From NCBI GenBank assembly GCA_945865745.1, contig CAMBFP010000006.1, forward strand, positions 1 to 18,624: a stretch of DNA of 18,624 nt. The letters are read 5' to 3'. Shown here piece by piece: positions 7,427 to 13,835 of the stretch. Made by a program: the position numbers and the translations under genes. The DNA comes from Rhizobium sp. Q54. GTDB taxonomy: Bacteria; Pseudomonadota; Alphaproteobacteria; Rickettsiales; UBA1997. Each line of letters begins with the position of its first letter. Position 1 is the first letter of the stretch. The notes beneath the pieces were generated by a model that was given only the letters and a program-made list of their open reading frames with translations, did not search any database and was not told the origin of the DNA.

Positions 7427-7712
7427 GAGGTGTTTCCATCCACTCCTCATACAAATCTTTCCACTCAGGATTGCGCTCTTCGATTAGTCGCAACTTCCAT
7501 TTTCTATTCCATTTTTTGATCTGTTTTTCTCTGGCGATTGCTGATGTCGCGCTGGGGATTTCTTCGCAGTAGACTAGTTTTGTTACTTCGTATTTTTCTG
7601 TGAATCCGGGGAGGAGTTTGGTTTTGTGTTCGACGATTCTGCGCTCTAGGTCGTTGGTGACGCCAGTGTAGAGGGTGCCGTTGCGTTTACTGGCTAGGAT
7701 GTAGATGTGCAT
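7401..7712 (-). CDS. Single-domain GIY-YIG nuclease (UPF0213/YhbQ-like)
   Basis: A 103-residue small GIY-YIG endonuclease-fold protein. The start chosen is the ATG at 7712-7710, giving MHIYILASKRNGTLYTGV; longer frames run upstream only through the palindrome R4 and are not credible. The core has IYI (3-5), YTG (15-17), the LERRIVEHK segment with the catalytic-type Arg (24/25) and His29, and Glu62 in REKQIKKWNRKWK, then the family ending LIEERNPEWKDLYEEW. About eight residues at the C-terminus, and the stop, are encoded by repeat R3. The gene is bracketed by R3 (inverted) and R4 (forward). The natural role of these small nucleases is unresolved; a role in repeat movement is inference only. 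Confidence 0.88.
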   Translation of the reverse strand: MHIYILASKRNGTLYTGVTNDLERRIVEHKTKLLPGFTEKYEVTKLVYCEEIPSATSAIAREKQIKKWNRKWKLRLIEERNPEWKDLYEEWMETPPGSPPARG

Positions 7713-7733
7713 TTTTGGTGTGGTGGGTTTTTT

Positions 7734-7760
7734 CTGGATCCCCGCCTGCGCGGGGATGAC
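7734..7760 (+). repeat. Palindromic repeat R4 (forward)
   Basis: Matches R1/R2 up to gatgac, then diverges into agact. It lies 21 bases upstream of the GIY-YIG start. Its terminal GATGAC is the beginning of the 11-bp array. Confidence 0.9.
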
Positions 7761-7908
7761 AGACTGGAGACGGACTGATGACAAGGCCGATAACGGCTGA
7801 TGACAGACTGTTGAAAGACTGATGACACGCCGATGACAGACTTAAGACAGACTGATGAGAGGCTGACGAAAGACTAAATACAGATTGATGAAAGACCAAA
7901 GACTTGCT
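7755..7908 (+). repeat. Degenerate 11-bp tandem repeat, about 14 units
   Basis: Cutting every 11 bases from 7755 gives units matching the consensus GATGACAGACT: exact at 7755, 7799 and 7832; others such as gatgacacgcc, taagacagact, gatgagaggct, gacgaaagact and gatgaaagacc. The last unit (7898-7908) is weak. A 33-base (11-residue) periodicity is visible in one translated frame, but that frame shows no sign of being a real gene. The array begins at the end of palindrome R4. Confidence 0.85.
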
Positions 7909-7919
7909 GGTATTAAGCC

Positions 7920-7944
7920 AAAAATGACCGTTTAAATTATTTTC
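7920..7944. repeat. Decayed copy of the 25-base dispersed palindrome
   Basis: Shares 21 of 25 bases with 4605-4629, including aaaatgaccgttta exactly. The right arm has lost pairing (aattattttc in place of ggtcattttc). Confidence 0.5.
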
Positions 7945-7946
7945 TT

Positions 7947-7965
7947 CCCCGCTCAAACGAGGATC
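7947..7965 (-). repeat. Degenerate inverted palindrome copy R5
   Basis: ccccgctcaaacgaggatc matches the inverted core ccccgcgcaggcggggatc at 15 of 19 positions. It closes the 11-bp array on the right, as R3 closes the 31-bp array. Confidence 0.5.
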
Positions 7966-7995
7966 AAAAAAAGATTTTGAGCACGGTGCTCAAAA
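7966..7995 (-). terminator. Intrinsic terminator of pdxH
   Basis: On the minus strand the arms TTTTGAGCAC and GTGCTCAAAA form a palindrome around one base (a 7-bp stem with 7-base loop is realistic), followed by TC and seven Ts. It lies 27 bases after the pdxH stop. Confidence 0.65.
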
Positions 7996-8022
7996 TTGCA
8001 TTCTAAGCAGCAAATCTGCGGG

Positions 8023-8622
8023 TTAGGGATAAATTTTCTTCACTTTCCAGCCATCAATTTCGCGCTCGAAAACTTCGCGTTGGTGGATGCGAAATTCGCC
8101 ATCTTCCCAAAATTCAATTAGCTTTGGAACTACACGAAAACCTGACCAAAAAGGCGGGCGGGGAATTTCTTGGTCGGCAAAATCTTCAGAAATTTTTTTG
8201 ATACGCTCGTCAAATTCGCTCCAATCTTGCATCTCGCACGATTGCTTTGAGGCCCAGGCGCCAATCTGACTTCCACGGCGACGTGAGGCAAAATAATTGT
8301 CCGCCTCTTCGGACGAAACTCTTTCCACCGCGCCTTCAATACGAATTTGGCGACCAAGAAATCCCCAATAAAAACAAAGTGCGACGTTAGAATTTTGTGA
8401 AATTTCTTTGCCCTTGCGACTGGTTAAATTCGTGAAAAAACAAAAACCGCGCTCGTCGAAATTTTTTAGCAAAACCATTCGTGACGAAGGGTGACCATTT
8501 TCAGAAACGGTTGCAAGGCAGACCGCCGTTGGCTCGATAATTTCTTTTGTTGCGCCAGCTTTTTCAAACCATTCAGAAAATTTTTTGAATGGGACATTTA
8601 GGGGAAGTTTTTTTTCAGACAT
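8023..8622 (-). CDS. pdxH: Pyridoxamine 5'-phosphate oxidase
   Basis: A 199-residue FMN enzyme that oxidises pyridoxine or pyridoxamine 5'-phosphate to PLP. Visible family segments are TAVCLATVSENGHPSSRMVLLKNFDERGFCFFTN (about 32-65), with the FMN-binding RMVLLK, then SRKGKEI, ALCFYWGFLGRQIRIEGAVERV, FASRRRGSQIGAWAS, and the C-terminal PPFWSGFRVVPKLIEFW followed by RIHQREVFE. The last residues are VKKIYP rather than the usual RLAP-like ending, a mild deviation. Length is slightly short but normal. It lies downstream of mnmA on the same strand, separated by a repeat array, and is followed by an intrinsic terminator. No pyridoxal synthesis genes are nearby, so a salvage role is possible. Confidence 0.95.
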   Translation of the reverse strand: MSEKKLPLNVPFKKFSEWFEKAGATKEIIEPTAVCLATVSENGHPSSRMVLLKNFDERGFCFFTNLTSRKGKEISQNSNVALCFYWGFLGRQIRIEGAVERVSSEEADNYFASRRRGSQIGAWASKQSCEMQDWSEFDERIKKISEDFADQEIPRPPFWSGFRVVPKLIEFWEDGEFRIHQREVFEREIDGWKVKKIYP

Positions 8623-8649
8623 TTTTTTCTAGTTTTTTTAGTAAAACAT

Positions 8650-8674
8650 CCGCCGGTTGAGCGAAGTCGAAACC
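8650..8674 (-). repeat. Inverted first copy of the 25-bp repeat
   Basis: Exact reverse complement of 8694-8718 over 25 bases (begins ccgccggttgagcgaagtcg). With that copy it can form a perfect 25-bp hairpin with a 19-base loop. Confidence 0.9.
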
Positions 8675-8693
8675 TCTTGAATAAGACTCTAAA

Positions 8694-8808
8694 GGTTTCG
8701 ACTTCGCTCAACCGGCGGAGGTGGGTTTCGACTTGGCTCAACCGGCGGAGAGAGGTTTCGACTTCGTTCAGCCGGCGGAGAGAGGTTTCGACTTGGCTCG
8801 GCCGGCGG
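8694..8808 (+). repeat. Four direct 25-bp repeats with exact 30-bp period
   Basis: Copies begin at 8694, 8724, 8754 and 8784. Each starts ggtttcgactt and ends ccggcgg, with changes such as cgctcaa/ggctcaa/cgttcag/ggctcgg. The linkers are only five bases (aggtg, agaga, agaga). The unit resembles the dispersed GAGCGAAGTCGAA intergenic repeat known from many bacteria. The cluster ends seven bases before the mnmA stop codon and could fold in the mnmA-pdxH transcript. Confidence 0.88.
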
Positions 8809-8814
8809 GTGTGT

Positions 8815-9930
8815 TTACTCGATTTCTTTAGTTATCCAGCCGCCGCCAAGCACGTGAGAATCTTGGTAGATCACGCATGCTTGACCAGGTGTAATCGCGC
8901 GCGTCATTGATTTCATTTCAACTTCTGCGTCGCCATTTTCTAAAATTTTTATTGTTGCTGGTTCTTCTTCGTGATTTGAGCGAAGGCGCACGCAAGCTTG
9001 AATCTCCTGGCCCGGTAACATTTCAGAAAACCAGTTTAAATCACGAATTTTGAATTTTCGATTCTGCAAAAATTTTTCTTCGCCGACAAAAACTACATTT
9101 TCTACTGGCTCAATTTTAACCACGTAAAGTGGCTCGGGATTAGAGATGCCAAGGCCTCGTCTTTGGCCCAAAGTGAAGTTAATAATACCTTCATGTCGGC
9201 CTAAAATCTTTTTTGTTTCGATGTGAATGAAGTTGCCAGGCCTGAAGGCCGTAGGGCGGTGACGCCTGATTACTTCAGCGTAATCACCATTTGGCACGAA
9301 ACAAATATCTTGTGAATCAGGCTTATTAGCCACGGTTAAACCTAAGCGCAGAGCTTCTTCGCGCGTTTTTTCTTTTTTATTTTCGCCGAGTGGAAAGCGC
9401 AAAAATTCGAGCTGATCTTTTGTTGTCGCGAATAAAAAATAACTTTGATCTTTGTCGTCATCGACAGCTTTGTGCATTTCTGCTTCAGCATTTTTTCCAA
9501 TTAATCTGCGCACGTAATGACCAGTCGCAAGGCATTCTGCGCCAAGGTCGCGCGCTACTTTTAGCAGATCACGAAATTTTACCGATTGATTGCATTTAAT
9601 GCAGGGAATCGGCGTTTCACCCTGCAAGTAAGAATCGGCAAAATCATCAATCACCGACTCTTTGAAAAGATTTTGGTAGTTCAAAACGTAATGCGGAAAA
9701 TCAAATTTTTCGGCGATATTTTTAGCGTCATAAATGTCGACGCCGGCGCAACAGGCATTCTTTTTTTTCAGCGCATCGCCCATGTCGTAAAGTTGTAAAG
9801 TGATGCCGATCACATCGTAGCCTTGCTCTTTCAGCAAACAGGCAACAACAGAAGAATCGACACCTCCCGACATGGCAACAACAACTCGAGTATCTTTTTC
9901 TGATTTTTTGAAGCCTAAGGAATTAACCAT
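8815..9930 (-). CDS. mnmA: tRNA 2-thiouridylase MnmA
   Basis: A 371-residue enzyme that thiolates U34 of tRNA-Lys, -Glu and -Gln using ATP and sulfur relayed from a cysteine desulfurase. The PP-loop is VVVAMSGGVDSSVVA (SGGVDSS at 21-27), followed by GITLQLYD and NACCAGVDIYDAK. The catalytic pair is Cys110 (TPIPCIKCN) and Cys210 (DSQDICFVP). ATGHYVR and FTLGQRRGLGI are also present, and the beta-barrel C-terminus ends VIYQDSHVLGGGWI. The N-terminal MVNSLGFKKSEKDTRVVVAM form is the alphaproteobacterial one, supporting the ATG at 9930. The divergent gltA start is 62 bases away. The TAA stop lies just after a repeat array. Confidence 0.96.
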   Translation of the reverse strand: MVNSLGFKKSEKDTRVVVAMSGGVDSSVVACLLKEQGYDVIGITLQLYDMGDALKKKNACCAGVDIYDAKNIAEKFDFPHYVLNYQNLFKESVIDDFADSYLQGETPIPCIKCNQSVKFRDLLKVARDLGAECLATGHYVRRLIGKNAEAEMHKAVDDDKDQSYFLFATTKDQLEFLRFPLGENKKEKTREEALRLGLTVANKPDSQDICFVPNGDYAEVIRRHRPTAFRPGNFIHIETKKILGRHEGIINFTLGQRRGLGISNPEPLYVVKIEPVENVVFVGEEKFLQNRKFKIRDLNWFSEMLPGQEIQACVRLRSNHEEEPATIKILENGDAEVEMKSMTRAITPGQACVIYQDSHVLGGGWITKEIE

Positions 9931-9992
9931 TTAACATTAACATTTTGGCATTTAGGAAGCCGACAAACTCTCAAATCTTAAATCAAAAATCT

Positions 9993-11282
9993 ATGTCCAA
10001 ATCCGCTAAATTGTCGCTCCCAAATGGCAAAGAAGTTTCTCTGCCTATCCATAAAGCCTCAGCAGGACAAGATGTAATCGACATCTCGGCTCTCTACAAA
10101 GAAAGCGGAATGTTCACTTACGATCCAGGATTTTTATCTACCGCTTCTTGCGAATCTAAAATTACTTTCATCGATGGCGACCAAGGCGTTCTAAGGCATG
10201 GCGGCTATTCGATCGAAGAATTAGCAAAGAAAAGTGAGTTTCTTGAAGTGGCTTATTTGTTAATAAATCACCAATTACCAAATGCCGGACAATATCGCGA
10301 ATTCAGAAGCGGCATCATTCGCAACATGTTGGTTCACGAGCAAATTAATATTCTTCTTCGTGGCTTTCCAAGACGTGCGCACCCAATGGCTATCTTGGTT
10401 GGATCGGTTGCGTCTCTTTCTGCATTCTACCATGAAACAATGGACGTTCACACGCCAGAAGGTCGCATGGACGTGGTTTACAAAATTATTTCCAAGATGC
10501 CGACTCTCGCGGCGATGGCTTACAAATACTCGATCGGCGAACCAATCATGTATCCAAATAAGGAATATGGTTTTGGCGAAAACTTCCTGCACATGCTTTT
10601 CGACAAACCAAATTATCCACACAGGGTAAGTTCAACAATCGCCAAGGCGATGGAGATGATTTTTGTTTTGCATGCTGATCACGAACAAAATGCTTCGACT
10701 TCAACGGTGCGTCTTGCCGGCTCTTCTGGAGCCAATCCATTTGCCTGCATCGGCGCAGGAATTTCTTCACTTTGGGGCCCTGCACATGGCGGTGCGAATG
10801 AAGAGGTGATCGAGATGTTGCAAGAAATTGGCACGAAAGATCGCATTCCAGAATTCATTGCGCGCGCGAAAGACAAGAATGATCCCTTCCGCCTGATGGG
10901 TTTCGGACATCGTGTTTACAAAAATTATGATCCACGCGCTGCGGTTTTGAAGAAGTCTTGTGACGAGGTTTTGGCTGAGCTTGGAATTAAGAATGATCCA
11001 CTTTTGGCAATTGCTGTTGAGCTCGAAAAAATTGCATTGAATGACGAGTATTTTGTCTCGCGCAAACTTTTTCCGAATGTCGATTTCTACTCTGGAATCA
11101 TTTACAAGGCGCTCGGAATTCCGGCGAATCTCTTCACGGTAATTTTTGCCATTGCTCGTTCTGCCGGCTGGATTTCTCAGTGGAAAGAAATGATCGAAGA
11201 CCCGGCCTTCAAAATCGGCAGACCTCGCCAGCTCTATACTGGAGAAGTTAGCAGGGATTATGTCGAGATTAGCAAAAGATAA
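9993..11282 (+). CDS. gltA: Citrate synthase (type II, rickettsial-like)
   Basis: A 429-residue citrate synthase catalysing oxaloacetate plus acetyl-CoA to citrate, the entry step of the TCA cycle. Catalytic His265 (WGPAHGGANE) and His306 (GFGHRVYKNYDPRA) are present, as are LHADHEQNASTSTVR (227-240), the substrate-binding RPRQLYTG near the end, and DFYSGIIYKALGIP. Much of the sequence is close to Rickettsia GltA, including KASAGQDVID, TYDPGFLSTASC and NDPFRLMGFGHR, which is the main clue to the organism. I chose the ATG at 9993; an in-frame TTG at 9945 would add 16 residues unlike the family. No Shine-Dalgarno is evident. A hairpin with seven Ts follows. Confidence 0.96.
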   Translation: MSKSAKLSLPNGKEVSLPIHKASAGQDVIDISALYKESGMFTYDPGFLSTASCESKITFIDGDQGVLRHGGYSIEELAKKSEFLEVAYLLINHQLPNAGQYREFRSGIIRNMLVHEQINILLRGFPRRAHPMAILVGSVASLSAFYHETMDVHTPEGRMDVVYKIISKMPTLAAMAYKYSIGEPIMYPNKEYGFGENFLHMLFDKPNYPHRVSSTIAKAMEMIFVLHADHEQNASTSTVRLAGSSGANPFACIGAGISSLWGPAHGGANEEVIEMLQEIGTKDRIPEFIARAKDKNDPFRLMGFGHRVYKNYDPRAAVLKKSCDEVLAELGIKNDPLLAIAVELEKIALNDEYFVSRKLFPNVDFYSGIIYKALGIPANLFTVIFAIARSAGWISQWKEMIEDPAFKIGRPRQLYTGEVSRDYVEISKR

Positions 11283-11320
11283 AATTTGTCTGCAAATCAG
11301 GCTAGCGCTGGTTAAAATGA

Positions 11321-11354
11321 AATTTTCTTGAGCCTAAAGAAAATTAATTTTTTT
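11321..11354 (+). terminator. Intrinsic terminator of gltA
   Basis: Arms AATTTTCTT (11321-11329) and AAGAAAATT (11337-11345) enclose gagccta, followed by AA and seven Ts. The stem is AT-rich, but the arrangement is right and lies 39 bases after the stop. Confidence 0.65.
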
Positions 11355-11364
11355 CTTAACTTAG

Positions 11365-11384
11365 AAAAAAAAGGCCCGCACGGG
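11365..11384 (-). terminator. Candidate terminator of the hemH-ybeY-corC cluster
   Basis: On the minus strand CCCGTGCGGG precedes CC and eight Ts, 45 bases after the corC stop. The stem is short (3-4 bp), so this is tentative. Confidence 0.42.
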
Positions 11385-11429
11385 AGGGATTGGATTAATT
11401 GTGATTGCGGTTGTTAGTTGAGAGAAATT

Positions 11430-12257
11430 TTAACTCGCCACCACTTCCACTAACTTTACCGCCCTCTCGTCAGCATCGATTATTTTGATCTTCAGCCCGC
11501 CTCGTTCAATCTTTTGATCGACATCAGGAACTTGATTAAACAGCGTCAACACATAGCCACCAACGGTTGCGAACTCGTCATCTTCGCGCTCAATCTTTCT
11601 TTGTAGCACCTCTTCGAATTTTTCGATTTCAACACGACCGCCAAATTCAAATTTATTTTCGCCGATTTTACGCACGCGAAAAAATGTATCCTCGATTGGT
11701 AAATCATGCTCGTCTTCAATCTCGCCAACAATTTCTTCCACTAAATTTTCGATTGTTACCAAGCCATCAGTACCGCCAAATTCATCAAGCACGATTGCGA
11801 CGTGAACCTGCGCCATACGCATGCGGAATAAGACATCGAGCAACTTCATTGAGCCGGGAACAAAAAGAATTTTACGCAAAATTTTTGTGAGCAAAAAATC
11901 TTCATCACTGTCGCCGATGAATTTTGCCAAATCTTTACTGTGCAAAAATCCGACGATGTTGTCGAAGTCATCTTTAAAAACTGGAATGCGGGTGTGGCCG
12001 TCGGCAGTGATAATTCTCTTAATCTCGGCTAAATTTGCTTTCTGATTTACGGAAACAATGTCTGAGCGCGGAGTCATCACGCTTGCAACTTTTTTATCAC
12101 CAAAAGCGATAACATTTTTTAACATCTTTTTTTCTTCTGGGCGAATGAGGCCTGTACCCTCATAGCTTTCCAGTAGGTAGGAAATTGCCGAGGCGAAAGA
12201 TTTTTTAGTTTTTTTACCGAGAAAATTAGAGAGGAAACTTAGTTTACGTTTTGTCAT
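11430..12257 (-). CDS. corC: CorC/TlyC-family CBS-pair protein
   Basis: A 275-residue soluble CBS-domain protein. It begins with a basic segment, then LLESYEGTGLIRPEEKKMLKNVIAFGDKKVASVMTPRSDI leading into two CBS motifs: about 58-125 with GHTRIPVFKDDFDNIVGFLHSKDL, and about 126-185 with VHVAIVLDEFGGTDGLVTIENLVEEIVGEIEDEHD. The C-terminal CorC_HlyC transporter-associated domain follows (FELGGRVEIEKFEEVL-like stretch, then DEFATVGGYVLTLFNQVP). In E. coli CorC is tied to magnesium and cobalt efflux; rickettsial relatives are called TlyC (haemolysin C), a name from heterologous haemolysis. Its ATG overlaps the ybeY stop as ATGA, the common YbeY-CorC pairing. Function here is inferred from family. 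Confidence 0.9.
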   Translation of the reverse strand: MTKRKLSFLSNFLGKKTKKSFASAISYLLESYEGTGLIRPEEKKMLKNVIAFGDKKVASVMTPRSDIVSVNQKANLAEIKRIITADGHTRIPVFKDDFDNIVGFLHSKDLAKFIGDSDEDFLLTKILRKILFVPGSMKLLDVLFRMRMAQVHVAIVLDEFGGTDGLVTIENLVEEIVGEIEDEHDLPIEDTFFRVRKIGENKFEFGGRVEIEKFEEVLQRKIEREDDEFATVGGYVLTLFNQVPDVDQKIERGGLKIKIIDADERAVKLVEVVAS

Positions 12258-12685
12258 TTGTAGGGGTTCTCGATGTCGAGTTGTTTGAGAATTTTAATTT
12301 CTAATTTTTCCATTTTCTGCGCCATCTTTTCTTCTTCGTGATCATGGCCAAGAAGGTGAAGTATGCTGTGCAAAATTAGATGGGTAAGGTGGTCGTTGAA
12401 TTTCTTTTTTTGCTCTTTTGCTTCGCGCTCAAGAGTTTCGTAAGCAATCACAATGTCACCCAAAAATACGCGGTCAAAAGCCGGAAAAGACAAAACATTT
12501 GTTGGCTTATTTTTGTCGCGAAATTGCAAATTAATTTTTTTTATTTGGCGGTCAGAGACTAGAGAAATGGAGAGCTCTTGCGCGTCAGACTTAACTAAAG
12601 AAATGAGTTTTTTAGCAAGTCTTTCAACGAGCTTTTCCTTACCTACCCACTTTTTATTTTTGGTTACTACATCAACAGCAATCAC
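12254..12685 (-). CDS. ybeY: Endoribonuclease YbeY (rRNA maturation factor)
   Basis: A 143-residue zinc metalloprotein needed for 16S rRNA 3' processing and ribosome quality control. The zinc motif H-x3-H-x5-H is in HSILHLLGHDHEEE (His106, 110 and 116 from this start), preceded by TNVLSFPAFDRVFLGDIVIA. I prefer the GTG at 12685-12683. It overlaps the hemH stop as GTGA, like the other 4-base overlaps here, and gives a start (V-IAVDVVTKNKKWV) that fits the family's beginning. A TTG at 12712 would add nine residues and overlap hemH by 31 bases. It ends in an ATGA overlap with corC. Function is well supported; the start is a judgement. Confidence 0.92.
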   Translation of the reverse strand: MIAVDVVTKNKKWVGKEKLVERLAKKLISLVKSDAQELSISLVSDRQIKKINLQFRDKNKPTNVLSFPAFDRVFLGDIVIAYETLEREAKEQKKKFNDHLTHLILHSILHLLGHDHEEEKMAQKMEKLEIKILKQLDIENPYK

Positions 12686-13716
12686 GCTTCGTGGTAGTTT
12701 TGATTTGGACAAAATTTAAATTTTTTCTCGCAAATTCTTTGCGGATTTTTACCGCAAAAAATATTAGCTGAATCGTCTTTTACAGCATTTTTACAAATCT
12801 CAGCAAGGCTCTTAATGAAGATACCACTATTGTTTAGGGTTGAGACGCGGAGATATTTTTTTACACCCAAATCTGCGACAAAATCTTTGTAAAGAATATC
12901 GAGCTCAAAAAGAGTTTCGGAATTATCAGCAACGAAAGAAATCGGCACAATTACTGGAGTTTTTTTATCGAGAACAACTCGATTAAGCTCGAGTTCTAAG
13001 TTAGGTGAAGTCCATTTTTTTGGACCGACTTTTGATTGATAACAAATACGAAAATCCATTTCCTTGGGAAAATTTTTTACGATTTCAGCGACACTTTTTT
13101 CAACGTGAGAAACGTAGGGATCGCCCTCATCAATTAAACTCTGCGGCAAGCCATGGGCAGAAAATAAAAAACGCAATTCGGAGAAATTTTGTCCGACAAT
13201 TTTTTGTTTGATTAAGTTGGTGTGAGCCAAGATGAAATCTGGATCGGTTGGGTAACAGCAGATTACTTTGGCTTTAGTTTCGCGAGGTAATCTGCGTAAA
13301 AAATCCTCGAGGGAAGAGTTAGAAGTGGCGCTCGAAAATTGCGGATAGAGTGGCAGTAAAATAATTTGATCGGGGGAATATTCCTGGACTTTTTTTACCA
13401 CCTCAGAAGCAAATGGATGCCAGTAACGCATTGAGATAAAAACCTTAAAATTTCCGAAGAATGAAAGTTCATGCTCAAGCGCGTAAACTTGAGAATTGGT
13501 GAATGAAAGTAGCGGAGATGAGCCCCCAATCGATTCGTAAATCTTTTTCGCTTTGGGAAAGCGCAGAACAGAAATCAACTTCGCAAGCATGAAGCGCAAG
13601 GGCTGCGGCAATTTGATGATTGCGCGATCGTTGAAGAGATTAAAGAGAAATGGCTTTACCGATTCTAAATTATTCGGACCACCAAGATTGAAGAGGATTA
13701 TTGCTGTTTTTGACAA
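12682..13716 (-). CDS. hemH: Ferrochelatase
   Basis: A 344-residue enzyme inserting Fe2+ into protoporphyrin IX to make haem. It starts with TTG (13716-13714), giving SKTAIILFNLGGP as family members do. Key segments are KKIYESIGGSSPLL, FISMRYWHPFASE, ILLPLYPQFSSATSNSS, the catalytic His188 in FSAHGLPQSLIDEGDPY, FRICYQSKVGPKKWTSPN, and Glu267 in PISFVADNSETLFELDI. The C-terminal tail holds Cys308, Cys321, Cys329 and Cys336, which could bind a [2Fe-2S] cluster as in some bacterial ferrochelatases; the position of human Cys196 appears to be Ser. hemH leads a coupled hemH-ybeY-corC cluster, starting 54 bases after the terminator of the ProC-like gene. Confidence 0.95.
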   Translation of the reverse strand: MSKTAIILFNLGGPNNLESVKPFLFNLFNDRAIIKLPQPLRFMLAKLISVLRFPKAKKIYESIGGSSPLLSFTNSQVYALEHELSFFGNFKVFISMRYWHPFASEVVKKVQEYSPDQIILLPLYPQFSSATSNSSLEDFLRRLPRETKAKVICCYPTDPDFILAHTNLIKQKIVGQNFSELRFLFSAHGLPQSLIDEGDPYVSHVEKSVAEIVKNFPKEMDFRICYQSKVGPKKWTSPNLELELNRVVLDKKTPVIVPISFVADNSETLFELDILYKDFVADLGVKKYLRVSTLNNSGIFIKSLAEICKNAVKDDSANIFCGKNPQRICEKKFKFCPNQNYHEA

Positions 13717-13770
13717 AGGTAAGAGATATTTGAATTTAAGATGGATGTAGCTCGTGAGGAAATAAGGCGC

Positions 13771-13818
13771 AAAAAAATCCGCAATCCAGGAAGGTTTGAG
13801 CTTGCCGCATTGCGGATT
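13771..13818 (-). terminator. Intrinsic terminator after the ProC-like gene
   Basis: On the minus strand AATCCGCAAT and ATTGCGGATT form a perfect 10-bp stem with a 23-base loop, and the stem runs directly into a T-run. It lies 17 bases after the stop at 13836. Confidence 0.65.
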
Positions 13819-13835
13819 AAATTCAGGGTAAAAAA

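Noticed and set aside
7214..7487. Frames of 73-78 residues across the first palindromes on both strands
   Set aside because: Composed of repeat translations (SPRRRGS, VIPAQAGIQ), the typical misannotation of this repeat family.
7713..7784. N-terminal extension of the GIY-YIG protein through VIPAQAGIQ
   Set aside because: The extra 24 residues are palindrome R4 translated; the family begins at MHIYIL.
7687..7956. Minus-strand frame of 89 residues with periodic HQSVFSLSSAS-like units
   Set aside because: It is the 11-bp array and palindrome R4 read in one frame; no start signal or known family, and the array explains the periodicity.
8694..8808. CRISPR array (regular 30-bp period with 25-bp repeats)
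   Set aside because: Linkers are five bases and nearly identical, far too short for spacers, and no cas genes are present.
8677..8910. Plus-strand frame with repeated STWLNRRR
   Set aside because: It is the 30-bp repeat cluster translated and then runs antisense into mnmA.
9945..9992. Citrate synthase starting at a TTG upstream
   Set aside because: The added residues are unlike the family, and an ATG at 9993 gives the normal N-terminus.
10275..10629. Long frames of 115 residues on both strands inside gltA
   Set aside because: These are shadows of the strongly conserved gltA frame, with no family resemblance.
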